A stretch of 52,513 nucleotides of DNA. It comes from a virus. Shown piece by piece: positions 1 to 6,991 of this stretch. The translations under genes and the position numbers were made by a program. The DNA lies in IMG/VR virus record IMGVR_UViG_3300031565_000048, positions 1-52,513 of that record. One strand, written 5' to 3'. Within the stretch, counting starts at the first letter, position 1. Each line of letters opens with the position of its first letter. The notes under the pieces were generated by a model. It had not been told where the DNA came from. It was given only the letters and a program-made list of their open reading frames with translations, and made no database searches.

Positions 1-127
1 GATTCGTTGACTGCCTGAGTTAGATTCCAATCATATTCTGTGAAAATGTCGATTATGTTCTGGTGCCTTTGTTGCATTAACCATTTCTTGAACTGTTTTC
101 TGCCTTCTTCTTGTCCTCTAGTTTGGT
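1..127. repeat. Terminal direct repeat, left copy
   Basis: These 127 bases recur without mismatch at the right end (52387-52513). One gene reads through the join in frame when a copy is removed, so the molecule closes into a circle of about 52,386 bp. The length of 127 equals a common assembler k-mer, so this is most simply an assembly overlap of a circular or circularly permuted genome, not a biological terminal repeat. Confidence 0.95.
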
Positions 128-236
128 AAATCTCATAACCACCAGAATATCCCCAAGTTTCCCATAGAGGGTAATGCCATAGGCATACGCCCTCGGCATA
201 TTCTGGGTGATCACAGTATTCTATTGAACATTTCAT
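1..236 (-). CDS. Small hypothetical protein crossing the circular join (N-terminal part)
   Basis: The ATG at 236 overlaps the stop of the upstream gene as ATGA. The frame is open to base 1 and continues at 52386 on the circle, ending at 52347, for 91 residues in all. The protein is rich in charged and aromatic residues and has an early Cys pair (CSIEYC). Its end, SMDSDIKRTMKNE, carries the array's KRT tail. I recognise no domain. The intact frame across the join is direct support for circularity. Confidence 0.75.
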   Translation of the reverse strand, partial: MKCSIEYCDHPEYAEGVCLWHYPLWETWGYSGGYEIYQTRGQEEGRKQFKKWLMQQRHQNIIDIFTEYDWNLTQAVNE

Positions 237-478
237 TGTGTTCGTTCTCCTTTAGAGTTGACGGATTTGATCACGCTCGCAGCCAACTCTTTGAACTCTT
301 TAAGATAATATTGGGCTGATCTTCGGTGGATCCCAAACTTTTCGGCGATTTCAAGGCTGGTGGGGGTGTTTTCAGCTATATAGAGCATGATTAGTCCCCA
401 CTGTTCATGATGTAGATCATTCTTCCATATTTCATGGATTTTACCGCAGTTAGTACAAAAAAAATATTGGGGGTTCAT
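233..478 (-). CDS. Small zinc-finger/HTH protein
   Basis: 81 residues. A CTNCGK half-knuckle near the N-terminus is followed by a helix-turn-helix-like stretch at about 40-70 (TSLEIAEKFGIHRRSAQYYL), which suggests a small DNA-binding regulator. It is preceded by GGTGAT as ribosome binding site. The C-terminus SVNSKGERTQ is a KRT-type tail that overlaps the start of the next gene. The function beyond DNA binding is inferred. Confidence 0.7.
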   Translation of the reverse strand: MNPQYFFCTNCGKIHEIWKNDLHHEQWGLIMLYIAENTPTSLEIAEKFGIHRRSAQYYLKEFKELAASVIKSVNSKGERTQ

Positions 479-482
479 AGTA

Positions 483-827
483 TCACCAGATTGGCTTCTC
501 TGTGTAGCTCTTGTCTTTGTCGTGGCGATGGTTACGGAATGCTTCTATGAGTTCGTTTTGTCTAGCGATTATGCGTATTAGTTCCTCTCGTAAATCGGTG
601 TTTAAAGCAGTTACAAGGTTTCCAGATAGGCGATATATTAAGACGTTCTCTGCCTTATTGACTGGCTTCCAGTCTACTTTTTCGCCTTCCTTCGCCAGTT
701 GTGCCTTGTCGATTATCTCAAGAAGTTCTATGCTGGTCTTGTTTTCGTATTCTTCGTCTAGGCTCTCATGGTCGTATATTTTTAGCAGCACTTCGTTTCT
801 AGGCGGTTCTACTTTTTTCATGTTCAT
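483..827 (-). CDS. Hypothetical acidic/helical protein
   Basis: 114 residues, charged and probably all-helical, with no family recognised. The start overlaps the stop of the ASCH-like gene upstream (ATGA) and the stop lies five bases before the next start, so it is translationally coupled on both sides. Confidence 0.6.
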   Translation of the reverse strand: MNMKKVEPPRNEVLLKIYDHESLDEEYENKTSIELLEIIDKAQLAKEGEKVDWKPVNKAENVLIYRLSGNLVTALNTDLREELIRIIARQNELIEAFRNHRHDKDKSYTEKPIW

Positions 828-1333
828 GTTTTTTCCTCTTTTTCCCTTCCGCTTGAGGCGGGGACGGGTTGTGTGTCTGCTTCTCCAGTGTCGGGATGCT
901 CCGCAGACTCGCTTCTTAAAACACTGGTTTTCCTAAGTTGCTGGGATGCTATGGACATCATGACTGTCATGGCCTCATCGAGTTCACCGTCTTCTATCAA
1001 TTCGATTGCCTCAGTTGGGTAATACTGAAAAAGGTAGGCCCACCGTTCTATCCAGCCTGGGTGCATTTTCTCGTAAAGTTCCTCATATTCGTGTGAAGAG
1101 TAGCCGCCCTCAGCCTCCGCCTCATCTGGTAGTATCATCCACCATTGAGGCCGCCCTATCTTTACCTCTAGGCGTTTAGCGGTTATCAAGATTCTACCGT
1201 TTGGGATGCCCTTGCAGGTTCGGCATGGCTGAACCGCGTAGAGCTTACCTACCTCGTATCTGTCTGAGATCCGCCGCGTCTGTGTCTTGGTTCCCGCCTT
1301 GATCTGCTCTATGTGGTCGCCCTCTGAGAAGAT
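824..1333 (-). CDS. ASCH/PUA-like domain protein with an apparent ATC start
   Basis: The frame is open from 1351 and has no ATG, GTG or TTG before about codon 57, where an ATG at 1189 would remove the conserved part. Residues 1-50 contain a motif ending GTKTQTRR, typical of ASCH domains (a PUA-like fold that binds RNA or modified nucleotides), followed by a Cys pair (CRTC). The junction with the upstream gene closely matches the one at 1965: AGGAGG, a short spacer, then GAATAATC here and GAATAATG there. I therefore place the start at ATC 1333, giving 169 residues; ATA at 1336 is the alternative. A sequencing error at the G/C base would also explain it. The C-terminal third is acidic and unrecognised. 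Confidence 0.65.
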   Translation of the reverse strand: MFSEGDHIEQIKAGTKTQTRRISDRYEVGKLYAVQPCRTCKGIPNGRILITAKRLEVKIGRPQWWMILPDEAEAEGGYSSHEYEELYEKMHPGWIERWAYLFQYYPTEAIELIEDGELDEAMTVMMSIASQQLRKTSVLRSESAEHPDTGEADTQPVPASSGREKEEKT

Positions 1334-1965
1334 TATTCGGTGTCCCTCCTGAGTTCAGCGTATTCGATGGGCTGAATGTTTTTGTTGAAGAATGCCCTTA
1401 TGCAGCCTTTGTGGTCTGATTGGTTTTCCCAATACTCGTAACAATCAACGCAGAGTTCAAGGTAGTCGCCATGTTCTTCGCAGCATTGAGGGTGATCTGG
1501 GGCTTGTATCTCATCGGCCCATGTTATTGGGTCGCCGCAGATGGCACAATTTGAGTCTGTGTAAACTTCCTCTGGATCTGGCTCCCATAGGAACTCGCCG
1601 CCGTATTTTTCTCTTTGTTCGAATAGGGTTAATTTGATGGAGGGAAGATACCAGGCTTTACCTATCAAGACTAGGAGAGGCAGCATTGCATATTCTAGGC
1701 GTTTCCACTTCCTACGCTTTTTCTCTCGATTATGATAGGTTTTCCACTTCTGTTCGTTGTCGTATTGGCATTCATCACAGCCATACCCGGTTTTGAAGAA
1801 ACTCGGTGAACCACATACAGGGCAGTGGAAGGTTCCCCAATCTCTCTGTCCCTTGATGGGAATGGGAAGCCAAGACCAGAACTTGATCATCGGGGCAGGG
1901 ATATGACCGTGAGGGGTTCTCACAAGGTCATAATAATTCGCGTTTTTAGGCTGTGCAAACTTCAT
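1333..1965 (-). CDS. Zinc-binding protein with two Cys clusters
   Basis: 210 residues from the ATG at 1965, chosen because it follows GGAGG and overlaps the upstream stop as TAATG. The first zinc ribbon at about 47-65 has CPVCG...CDEC. The second cluster at about 143-175 has CAICGD...CC...H...CVDC, resembling HNH-like or treble-clef zinc sites but without clear catalytic residues. It sits directly downstream of a radical SAM protein and ends in AELRR, as does that protein. Function unknown. Confidence 0.65.
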   Translation of the reverse strand: MKFAQPKNANYYDLVRTPHGHIPAPMIKFWSWLPIPIKGQRDWGTFHCPVCGSPSFFKTGYGCDECQYDNEQKWKTYHNREKKRRKWKRLEYAMLPLLVLIGKAWYLPSIKLTLFEQREKYGGEFLWEPDPEEVYTDSNCAICGDPITWADEIQAPDHPQCCEEHGDYLELCVDCYEYWENQSDHKGCIRAFFNKNIQPIEYAELRRDTE

Positions 1966-2678
1966 TATTCGGGCCTCCTTAGTTCGGCGCAGCAAATGGA
2001 CTCTACGTTTTCTTTTAGAATGTACTCGAACCATGTTTTATCCAGCCAATTTGTTAATTGACAGATTTTTTCATCTGTGGGTCTTGTGGTGTGGCTTGTG
2101 TAGTTCTCTAGACCTATTTCTATGGCCTCTGGCTGTATCGACATGATCCATGAAGCAAGTTCCCCAAAGTCGAAGTCTGAAAGTGGCTCCAAACTGAGAA
2201 AAGTTTTGAATCCGTTTAGCTTCATCTGTGAGAGACAATAGGCTCTTTCATGTGTACTTGGGGCCTTTGTCCAAGGGGTTAATCTATTTGTCTCAATGGT
2301 GGTACCTAGAATCACCTTTTCCTTCACTGCATCTAGGTCAAGATCTTTATCAAGGAAGCGACGGGGGTTCTTGGATTGTAGTAGGAACTTGTTGTTTGAA
2401 TTGTCTCTAAGTATGGTTAGTATTAGTTGGTATAGCCAAGAGTCGGGTACTTCATCACAGAACACATCACCCATGCTTCCGACGAATATCCAGGATTCAT
2501 CGTTTGGCATTGGGTCTTCTAGGAATTTTTCTCGGAACTGTGGGTGAAACTCTTTTCCCCATCTCTCAGTGAGTGCCCTAGCCCAGCAGTATTTACAATC
2601 GTGAGTGCAGCCCCATATTGGGTTCCATGTCCAGCCCACGGACTTGAACATGCGTCCTTTAGCTTTATTGAGTGTCAT
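1965..2678 (-). CDS. Radical SAM protein of the phage Gp37/Gp68 (DUF5131) type
   Basis: 237 residues. The N-terminus reads TWNPIWGCTHDCKYCWAR, with the C-x3-C-x2-C cluster that binds the 4Fe-4S centre of radical SAM enzymes, followed by FVGSMGDVF and FLLQSKNPRRF, as in the phage Gp37/Gp68 family. The reaction of this family is not established to my knowledge; it is common in phages and mobile DNA. It ends AELRRPE, with codons containing the AGGAGG of the next gene. The neighbouring zinc and ASCH-like genes may form a unit with it, but that is only contextual. Confidence 0.85.
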   Translation of the reverse strand: MTLNKAKGRMFKSVGWTWNPIWGCTHDCKYCWARALTERWGKEFHPQFREKFLEDPMPNDESWIFVGSMGDVFCDEVPDSWLYQLILTILRDNSNNKFLLQSKNPRRFLDKDLDLDAVKEKVILGTTIETNRLTPWTKAPSTHERAYCLSQMKLNGFKTFLSLEPLSDFDFGELASWIMSIQPEAIEIGLENYTSHTTRPTDEKICQLTNWLDKTWFEYILKENVESICCAELRRPE

Positions 2679-2830
2679 GTCCTATCGCCACCGTTCTTAA
2701 TGGATTCCTCTGACGTATGAGCCTCTGGGTGTATGCATTCTTTAGCGATGCAAAGAACACCCCATTTTAGTTCTCTCAATGCCCAGCAGTTTACCTTCTT
2801 ACAATCTTCGATTTTCACTGTCCTTGACAT
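2675..2830 (-). CDS. Small Cys-rich protein
   Basis: 51 residues from the ATG at 2830 (a longer in-frame start at 2887 lies inside the previous gene). Four cysteines in two C-x4-C pairs suggest a metal site. The tail SIKNGGDRT belongs to the array's conserved tail family and overlaps the next start. Confidence 0.65.
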   Translation of the reverse strand: MSRTVKIEDCKKVNCWALRELKWGVLCIAKECIHPEAHTSEESIKNGGDRT

Positions 2831-2834
2831 AGTA

Positions 2835-3029
2835 TCACGTCCTCTTTTCTTGATTCTTAATGGATTTACGTTTCTCCAAGTAACCATTAACTAGCTTAAC
2901 GAGTTTTTCTTGAAATTCCTCATCATGTTCTCTACAAAGAAGGACGCCTGGTTGTCTTAGTCGTTTTACCCCGAACATAGTTATTGTATTATATGCTGGG
3001 TTGTCACAAAAGTCACAGGTAGCCACCAT
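2835..3029 (-). CDS. Small zinc-finger protein
   Basis: 64 residues. CDFCDN at 5-10 and CREH at 32-35 form a likely C-C-C-H zinc site. The tail SIKNQEKRT is of the KRT type, and its last codons hold the AGAGGA ribosome binding site of the following gene. The start overlaps the upstream stop (TAATG). Confidence 0.7.
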   Translation of the reverse strand: MVATCDFCDNPAYNTITMFGVKRLRQPGVLLCREHDEEFQEKLVKLVNGYLEKRKSIKNQEKRT

Positions 3030-3202
3030 TATGTCCTTACCCCCGTGTATCTAATGGATTTGTCAACATGTCTTTCCATCCAACAGGCTCGGCAGACCCA
3101 CTTTATCAGAGGACGATCCTCATCTAACTGGTTAGGGCAACTCGGCACATAGTCGAGTGGATCTCCGCAGTAATAGCAGACTTTAGGTATATCTTCATCC
3201 AA
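3029..3202 (-). CDS. Zinc-ribbon microprotein
   Basis: 57 residues from a TTG at 3202, placed seven bases after a strong GGAGGT. CYYCG...C...CRAC gives a four-Cys ribbon. It ends DKSIRYTGVRT, another member of the tail family. It overlaps the end of the preceding gene by eight bases. Confidence 0.7.
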   Translation of the reverse strand: MDEDIPKVCYYCGDPLDYVPSCPNQLDEDRPLIKWVCRACWMERHVDKSIRYTGVRT

Positions 3203-3515
3203 CGATCTTTACCTCCTGTTTATTCTCTGGAGTGGAGATAATGGACATCAGTATCTCATGGTATTTCTGGAAGTGTTCTAAGGCGTCCATTTCGTCCATG
3301 TTATCATGATCGTAATTATTGTCACATTCAAGGATAGTTTTCTTGAGTTCTGCAACCAGATTCCATAGGCGTTGTCTTTCAAGTCTCTCAACTATGTACT
3401 CATATCGTAGTACGGATTTTTTCTCTGATGGGAGTGCTTTGAATGTCTCTCTAGCTTGATCTATTATTTCATTGGGGAATACCATTTCAGATAATATTTT
3501 TTCTTTTAGACTCAT
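3195..3515 (-). CDS. Hypothetical helical protein
   Basis: 106 residues, helical and charged, no family recognised. It has no KRT tail of its own; its last codons (QEV) instead hold the GGAGGT for the downstream TTG-start gene. Confidence 0.6.
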   Translation of the reverse strand: MSLKEKILSEMVFPNEIIDQARETFKALPSEKKSVLRYEYIVERLERQRLWNLVAELKKTILECDNNYDHDNMDEMDALEHFQKYHEILMSIISTPENKQEVKIVG

Positions 3516-3556
3516 TGTTCTCCATCCGTCCTCTTGGCGTTGGGGTTAATGGTCAT
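3512..3556 (-). CDS. Tail-only mini-ORF (14 residues)
   Basis: MTINPNAKRTDGEQ. The ATG overlaps the stop of the previous gene (ATGA) and the TGA overlaps the start of the next. The encoded peptide is only the KRT-type tail found at the ends of neighbouring genes. It may act as a translation-coupling leader or be a cassette whose body was lost. Whether the peptide accumulates is unknown. Confidence 0.4.
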   Translation of the reverse strand: MTINPNAKRTDGEQ

Positions 3557-3771
3557 TCTGGATCGTACTCCCTACCTTCGAGGATGCATTCAAGTTCGTA
3601 TCGCTTCTCGATGAAGGTTTCAGGGCTCATTGAGTAACCTAGACCATTTAACCAGATCTTGACCTTCTGGATTATTCCTTCTAAGTTCTTAATGTATTCA
3701 TGAATCTCTGTCTTGACGAGGTTTCCTTCCTCGTCGCAGACTAGATCCAGTATCGAAAAGGGTTTTTTCAT
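3553..3771 (-). CDS. Hypothetical protein
   Basis: 72 residues, acidic, no recognised domain. It ends REYDPE just upstream of a tail-only mini-ORF, as if its stop had moved ahead of the shared tail. Its start overlaps the stop of the gene upstream. Confidence 0.55.
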   Translation of the reverse strand: MKKPFSILDLVCDEEGNLVKTEIHEYIKNLEGIIQKVKIWLNGLGYSMSPETFIEKRYELECILEGREYDPE

Positions 3772-4187
3772 TGTGTTTCCTCCGTCCTCTTGGCATGGGT
3801 AACAATGGATAATTCGGTGATTTTCTGGTTGTAATCTGCCATTATTTTTCGTTCCAGAAAATTCAACTCTGAGGAACTTCGTGTTAATTCTGGTGTAGTG
3901 TTTGGGTATAGTTTTTCAAATTGTTGTCTTTCCTTATTTTTCTCGATAAGTTCATCTAGGGCCGCTTGATATTTTTTGATCTGGTATTTCGGGTCTAAGA
4001 TCTGTGATTTCTGTTCTTTTGAGGCAAACCCGCATGGCTCATATACATCTATGCTAAACATGGCTGGGTTCAAGTATGTGCTCTCTATTTTTCCGCACCT
4101 TCGACAGATGCGGCGATCACAATCAAATGTACCGAACTCATCATAGTAGAACCAGGCGTGGAAGCCTAGCAAACAACGTAGGTTCAT
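3768..4187 (-). CDS. DUF1660-like zinc protein with coiled coil
   Basis: 139 residues. The N-terminus (MNLRCLLGFHAW followed by CDRRICRRCGK) resembles phage DUF1660-type proteins, with a small Cys/His metal site. Residues about 65-130 are likely coiled coil. The end LSIVTHAKRTEETQ carries the tail motif. Function unknown. Confidence 0.65.
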   Translation of the reverse strand: MNLRCLLGFHAWFYYDEFGTFDCDRRICRRCGKIESTYLNPAMFSIDVYEPCGFASKEQKSQILDPKYQIKKYQAALDELIEKNKERQQFEKLYPNTTPELTRSSSELNFLERKIMADYNQKITELSIVTHAKRTEETQ

Positions 4188-4375
4188 TCTGTTGTCCTCC
4201 TTTCATGGGTGTTAATGGATTGACGTTTTTTCCACTCAATTTCAATGGGGCATTTTGGTTTTCGGATGCAGTTTAAACAATTATGGTAATCATCGCAGGG
4301 GAGATGTGGTTTCCCTAATTCTATCCATAGTTTTTCCTTTAGTAGATCTTCCTTAAAGCGGGATATTTTTTCCAT
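4184..4375 (-). CDS. Small Cys-rich protein
   Basis: 63 residues with a Cys cluster C-x5-C-x2-C-x5-C at 27-42, a spacing close to that in several other array proteins. It ends SINTHERRTTE, where the RRT codons form AGGAGGACA, the next gene's ribosome binding site. Confidence 0.65.
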   Translation of the reverse strand: MEKISRFKEDLLKEKLWIELGKPHLPCDDYHNCLNCIRKPKCPIEIEWKKRQSINTHERRTTE

Positions 4376-4379
4376 CTTC

Positions 4380-4583
4380 TCATGTCCTCCTTTCAGATGT
4401 GTTTTGGGTCGTGGTGAAGATGCTCACCAGGATATGATAGTCGCCCTTTTCGGTGGGTAGCGGTGTGCTTACGCTACAGCCGGGGGCAAACTCGTTTCTG
4501 ATGCGGTCCCCGATTATCTGTAGTGTTTGGGGGTCGTCACCGTAGAACTTGCCTTTCACTTTTTCCTTCATTTTCGTTTTCAT
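4380..4583 (-). CDS. Small basic hypothetical protein
   Basis: 67 residues, Lys-rich at the start. A downstream ATG four codons in is an alternative start. It ends in the tail TSERRT, the last one on this arc of the array. No family recognised. Confidence 0.6.
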   Translation of the reverse strand: MKTKMKEKVKGKFYGDDPQTLQIIGDRIRNEFAPGCSVSTPLPTEKGDYHILVSIFTTTQNTSERRT

Positions 4584-4632
4584 CTTCTTTGACTACTTTA
4601 TGTATGATGACAACCAAGTTAAGTTTAGCCAT
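4537..4632 (-). CDS. Possible 31-residue leader ORF
   Basis: An ATG at 4632 follows GGTGGTGAAG and opens a 31-codon frame (MAKLNLVVIIHKV...) that overlaps the first 47 bases of the following gene. It fills an otherwise empty gap, but no homology is visible, so it remains tentative. Confidence 0.3.
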   Translation of the reverse strand: MAKLNLVVIIHKVVKEDENENEGKSERQVLR

Positions 4633-4634
4633 CT

Positions 4635-4841
4635 TCACCACCTCGAATGGATCTCGCCCCATGTGGAGGGCTCCTCAGGGATCAGGACGCTCGCCTTAGT
4701 GGTCTCGACTCCGCCGCCTATCCCGCTGCAGTCGTTGAAGGCCCTGCAACCCATGCAGTTGGAGGCCATGTACTTCTCGCCCAGCTCGTACATCTCGCCG
4801 ATACAGGAGGGGTATTTCTGGTTAGCCGTCTTCGTCACCAC
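4635..4841 (-). CDS. First gene of the array: Cys-cluster protein
   Basis: 68 residues from GTG at 4841, or 67 from GTG at 4838. Cys13, 29, 32 and 38 form a likely metal site. The gene lies directly behind a TATA box and the shared GTACGGGTAA element. The two genes with the same leader have GTGGTGATGAA at this place, whereas here ATG is replaced by ACG, so initiation must use GTG. Confidence 0.7.
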   Translation of the reverse strand: MVTKTANQKYPSCIGEMYELGEKYMASNCMGCRAFNDCSGIGGGVETTKASVLIPEEPSTWGEIHSRW

Positions 4842-4845
4842 AGTG

Positions 4846-4875
4846 AAGTACGGGTAATAAATATATAAAACTTTG
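4846..4875 (-). promoter_or_regulatory. Promoter with shared operator-like element (copy 1)
   Basis: Read on the minus strand, TTTATATA (plus 4862-4869) is followed by TTACCCGTAC (plus 4848-4857) and then the start codons about 28-31 bases from the box centre, giving a very short leader. The same TATA-plus-TTACCCGTAC arrangement occurs at 13783-13803 and 15147-15167. It should drive the array toward the circle join. Confidence 0.7.
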
Positions 4876-5006
4876 GGTGATCTGTTTTGAGGTGAAATCT
4901 CTTTATACTCCTAACCCAGATAGGTACTGACGGAGGGGTAACTACCTTTATCTTGGTCGTTTCGTCACCACCCCCTACCGTCAACTTTAGAAAAAAGAGG
5001 GGGGTG
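4861..5006. other. Gap between ParB partner gene and array promoter
   Basis: This stretch holds the promoter above. At about 4966 there is a second GTGGTGACGAAA start-like string, but with only a five-codon frame behind it. An A/T-rich tract lies directly after the stop at 5007. No further gene is seen. Confidence 0.5.
4985..5000 (-). terminator. T-rich terminator after the ParB partner gene
   Basis: On the minus strand the stop at 5007 is followed within about ten bases by CCTCTTTTTTCTAAAG, a run of six T as in archaeal intrinsic terminators, without a strong hairpin. Confidence 0.45.
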
Positions 5007-5837
5007 TTATTCCCTTGAAAATGTGTAGATGGGGATGTCTGGTCCTAGAACTGCTGCGATTCGTTGACTGTTTTTCATTAGGGCGAATACAATGGCGCCT
5101 GTTTCACCTAATAGCTGTTCTCCATTGGTTTGGTTTATTATTGGCTCTGGGATGCCTACGTCAAGTAACCTAGAGTTTTTTCTTGTAGCTTCGGTGAAAT
5201 ATTTTTGTGCAATAGAGGTTTCGGAGAAAAGGGTGTCGTAACCTATGTTAAACCTTTCATCTGTTTTACCGATTATTTTATGTGTTTTCAAGACTGATCT
5301 TGGTCGATATGAGGCCCTTACCTTTTTACTCCATAGCCCCATTTGTTGTAGCAGGTGTCTTGTTTCGTAGTAGGGGTTCATTACGCCTGTAAACCCCGCG
5401 CTCCTTCCGAGGGTCTTATGTGCGTTAAGGGTTCTCACTATGCTATCCAATGTGTCAAAGTTTTCATGTGATATGAGAGGCTTCGTGACGAGGGCTAATG
5501 ATTTTACTGTCCAGGTGTTGACATCTGGGTTGTGTTCGGTGGCTTGTTCAACAAGTTCTTTTCCAGTAATAGCTATATCAAGGGGTGAATCGGTTCCCGG
5601 TTCTTCTATGTCGGGTTTGAACATGTTTCTGTTGACGGTTGAAACGATGTCTGTTCCAGTTTTAACCGTTCTTCGTTTCATTTCCTCGGATGAGCTTGCT
5701 ATTGCGGTGGCTCCGACTATTTTAGCCTTTGGCATGATGTCTGGGATGTGTTCTAGGGCGCGTATGAAGTTAAACTCTCTTGGGATGATAGAGGGGTATG
5801 ATGGAATCCTTTTGTTTAGGGCTTCAAGGTAGCTCAT
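5007..5837 (-). CDS. Hypothetical protein coupled to a ParB-like gene
   Basis: 276 residues, soluble, mixed alpha/beta by composition. I do not recognise the family. Its ATG overlaps the stop of the ParB-like gene (ATGA), so the two are probably made together and may act together. It is the last gene before a T-rich terminator. Confidence 0.6.
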   Translation of the reverse strand: MSYLEALNKRIPSYPSIIPREFNFIRALEHIPDIMPKAKIVGATAIASSSEEMKRRTVKTGTDIVSTVNRNMFKPDIEEPGTDSPLDIAITGKELVEQATEHNPDVNTWTVKSLALVTKPLISHENFDTLDSIVRTLNAHKTLGRSAGFTGVMNPYYETRHLLQQMGLWSKKVRASYRPRSVLKTHKIIGKTDERFNIGYDTLFSETSIAQKYFTEATRKNSRLLDVGIPEPIINQTNGEQLLGETGAIVFALMKNSQRIAAVLGPDIPIYTFSRE

Positions 5838-6700
5838 TGTACCGCCTCCTGTGCTATTCTCTGTGCTTCTGATAATGGGATCTCACCACATTTTTGGCAT
5901 CTTAGGATAGCCTCAGCTTCTCCGCCGCAGATGGGGCATACCAAATCCTTTGATGAGGCTAGTATGACGCTTAGTGATCGCCATGCCTTAAGTAGCCGTG
6001 ACTTGTCTCTCATCGCAGGCGAAGCTTTGAAGGTTTCACGCTCTTCCTCGGTTTCCTTGGCCCGCTCTCTTACCTCTCTCTTCGCGGTCCTCTCGATGGT
6101 TGGCTTATGGTAGCCCTGCCGATCCACTACAGTTACTCGTTTGGGTGACAGTACCTCAGGTGCTTTCTCGATTGCCTTCACGATGAAGTCAGGGTCTTTC
6201 AATGCTTTCTCTAGGACCTCGGTTTCATGGCGTTCAACATAGTCTGAGCCAAGTGCGGTTTCAATCCGCTGAGAAGCGGGAATCGTAGGTTTCTTTTTTT
6301 GCGCAAGTGATTCTTTTTCTGGTTGTTTAAACTCGTAGACAAGGTACTTGTTTACAGTCTGTTGTGTTAACGCTGTTACTTCCACAAGCTTCTCGACTAT
6401 TTCGTTTTTGAAAGGAAAACTACCTTTGATCTTTAGTCCTTGTTTTTGGTAGATTTTTGCCAGCCCGTTAATCCATTTTTCCTTTTCCGTTCTTGGAATC
6501 TCTCGTCTATGCCAGTTCGATATAGCCCTAGCCAACAACAGCTTCTCCTCAGAGTCGATGTGTTCAAGCGTCTCAGTCTTCCAGTCAGGATTATCCTCCA
6601 ACCTGTGAAAACCGTCAATCACCTGACCATCCTTAGCCACAAGAACCGGGTATAACTCACCCACGATCTTGGTAGACTCCTTACGATTGTATTCGCTCAT
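5834..6700 (-). CDS. ParB-like nuclease-fold protein with C-terminal zinc ribbon
   Basis: 288 residues from ATG 6700, which follows GGAGG (an in-frame ATG at 6718 lies inside the upstream gene). Residues about 10-40 (LYPVLVAKDGQVIDGFHRL) match the ParB/Srx N-terminal domain, whose arginine box binds nucleotide in classical ParB proteins. An HTH-like middle at about 115-135 and a charged linker follow. Near 255 there is a ribbon CPICGG...CQKCGE. Such proteins in phages serve in partition, transcription control or DNA processing; no ParA is present here, so classical partition is unlikely. Confidence 0.75.
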   Translation of the reverse strand: MSEYNRKESTKIVGELYPVLVAKDGQVIDGFHRLEDNPDWKTETLEHIDSEEKLLLARAISNWHRREIPRTEKEKWINGLAKIYQKQGLKIKGSFPFKNEIVEKLVEVTALTQQTVNKYLVYEFKQPEKESLAQKKKPTIPASQRIETALGSDYVERHETEVLEKALKDPDFIVKAIEKAPEVLSPKRVTVVDRQGYHKPTIERTAKREVRERAKETEEERETFKASPAMRDKSRLLKAWRSLSVILASSKDLVCPICGGEAEAILRCQKCGEIPLSEAQRIAQEAVQ

Positions 6701-6791
6701 TTTTCCTCCTCTCCTCATTGATCTGTCGCAGGAGTCTAGTTGCCTCTATCAGAAATTCTTGGGGAAGTTCTTTCCGGGGAAATTCTTTCAT
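6681..6791 (-). CDS. Small linker ORF (36 residues)
   Basis: ATG 6791 overlaps the stop of the RHH gene (ATGA). The 36 codons are charged and helical, and the AGGAGG for the ParB-like gene lies inside. It may serve mainly for coupling. Confidence 0.45.
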   Translation of the reverse strand: MKEFPRKELPQEFLIEATRLLRQINEERRKNERIQS

Positions 6792-6928
6792 GGCTCTCCC
6801 TCCTCGTTTTTCTTCCACCAGAAGGTTAGCAGTTTTTTGATAACTTCGTCAAATGTGTCTCCGGGTTCCTTTAACTGGTTTAGTGACATCCATGTTTCAT
6901 CTTCAATGGCTATTTGTCTTTTTGTCAT
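6788..6928 (-). CDS. RHH protein of VapB/DUF7557-like type
   Basis: 46 residues. KRQIAIEDETWMSLNQLKEP then GDTFDEVIKKLL matches the short archaeal ribbon-helix-helix family often annotated as antitoxin-like. No toxin gene is adjacent. It is first in the operon with the ParB-like gene and so is a candidate autoregulator. Confidence 0.7.
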   Translation of the reverse strand: MTKRQIAIEDETWMSLNQLKEPGDTFDEVIKKLLTFWWKKNEEGEP

Positions 6929-6939
6929 TGTAATTATAT

Positions 6940-6990
6940 TCTAGGTTTTATCGTTATTAAGGTTTTGTATTTAAAAAGGGGCATATAAGC
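6940..6990 (-). promoter_or_regulatory. AT-rich promoter region of the RHH/ParB operon
   Basis: The minus strand shows TTTTTAAATA (about 6968-6977) and GCTTATATG (about 6982-6990) upstream of the ATG at 6928, followed by an AT-rich leader without a clear ribosome binding site. Which box is used cannot be decided. Confidence 0.4.
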
Positions 6991-6991
6991 C

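Larger units (their letters stand above)
2679..4400 (-). repeat. Dispersed gene-junction module, left arc
   Basis: On the minus strand, many junctions here share AATCCATTA, a spacer of about 8-20 bases, then AAGAGGACG/AGGAGGACA and the next start. Copies sit near 2679-2709, 2836-2866, 3031-3062, 3521-3553, 3780-3812, 4192-4222 and 4383-4400; another is at 238-267. The purine run is the ribosome binding site and also the codons for the K/R-R-T tail. Confidence 0.75.

Noticed and set aside
1-127. Terminal repeat as a true viral end or transposon repeat
   Set aside because: It lies inside a gene that is intact on the circle, and its length equals a common assembly k-mer.
5834-6700. ParB-like protein as part of a partition system
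   Set aside because: No ParA ATPase and no clear parS-like repeats were found; the zinc-ribbon form is common in viruses without partition.
6788-6928. RHH genes as antitoxins of toxin-antitoxin pairs
   Set aside because: No adjacent PIN, RelE or MazF-like toxin is visible; a regulator role fits better.
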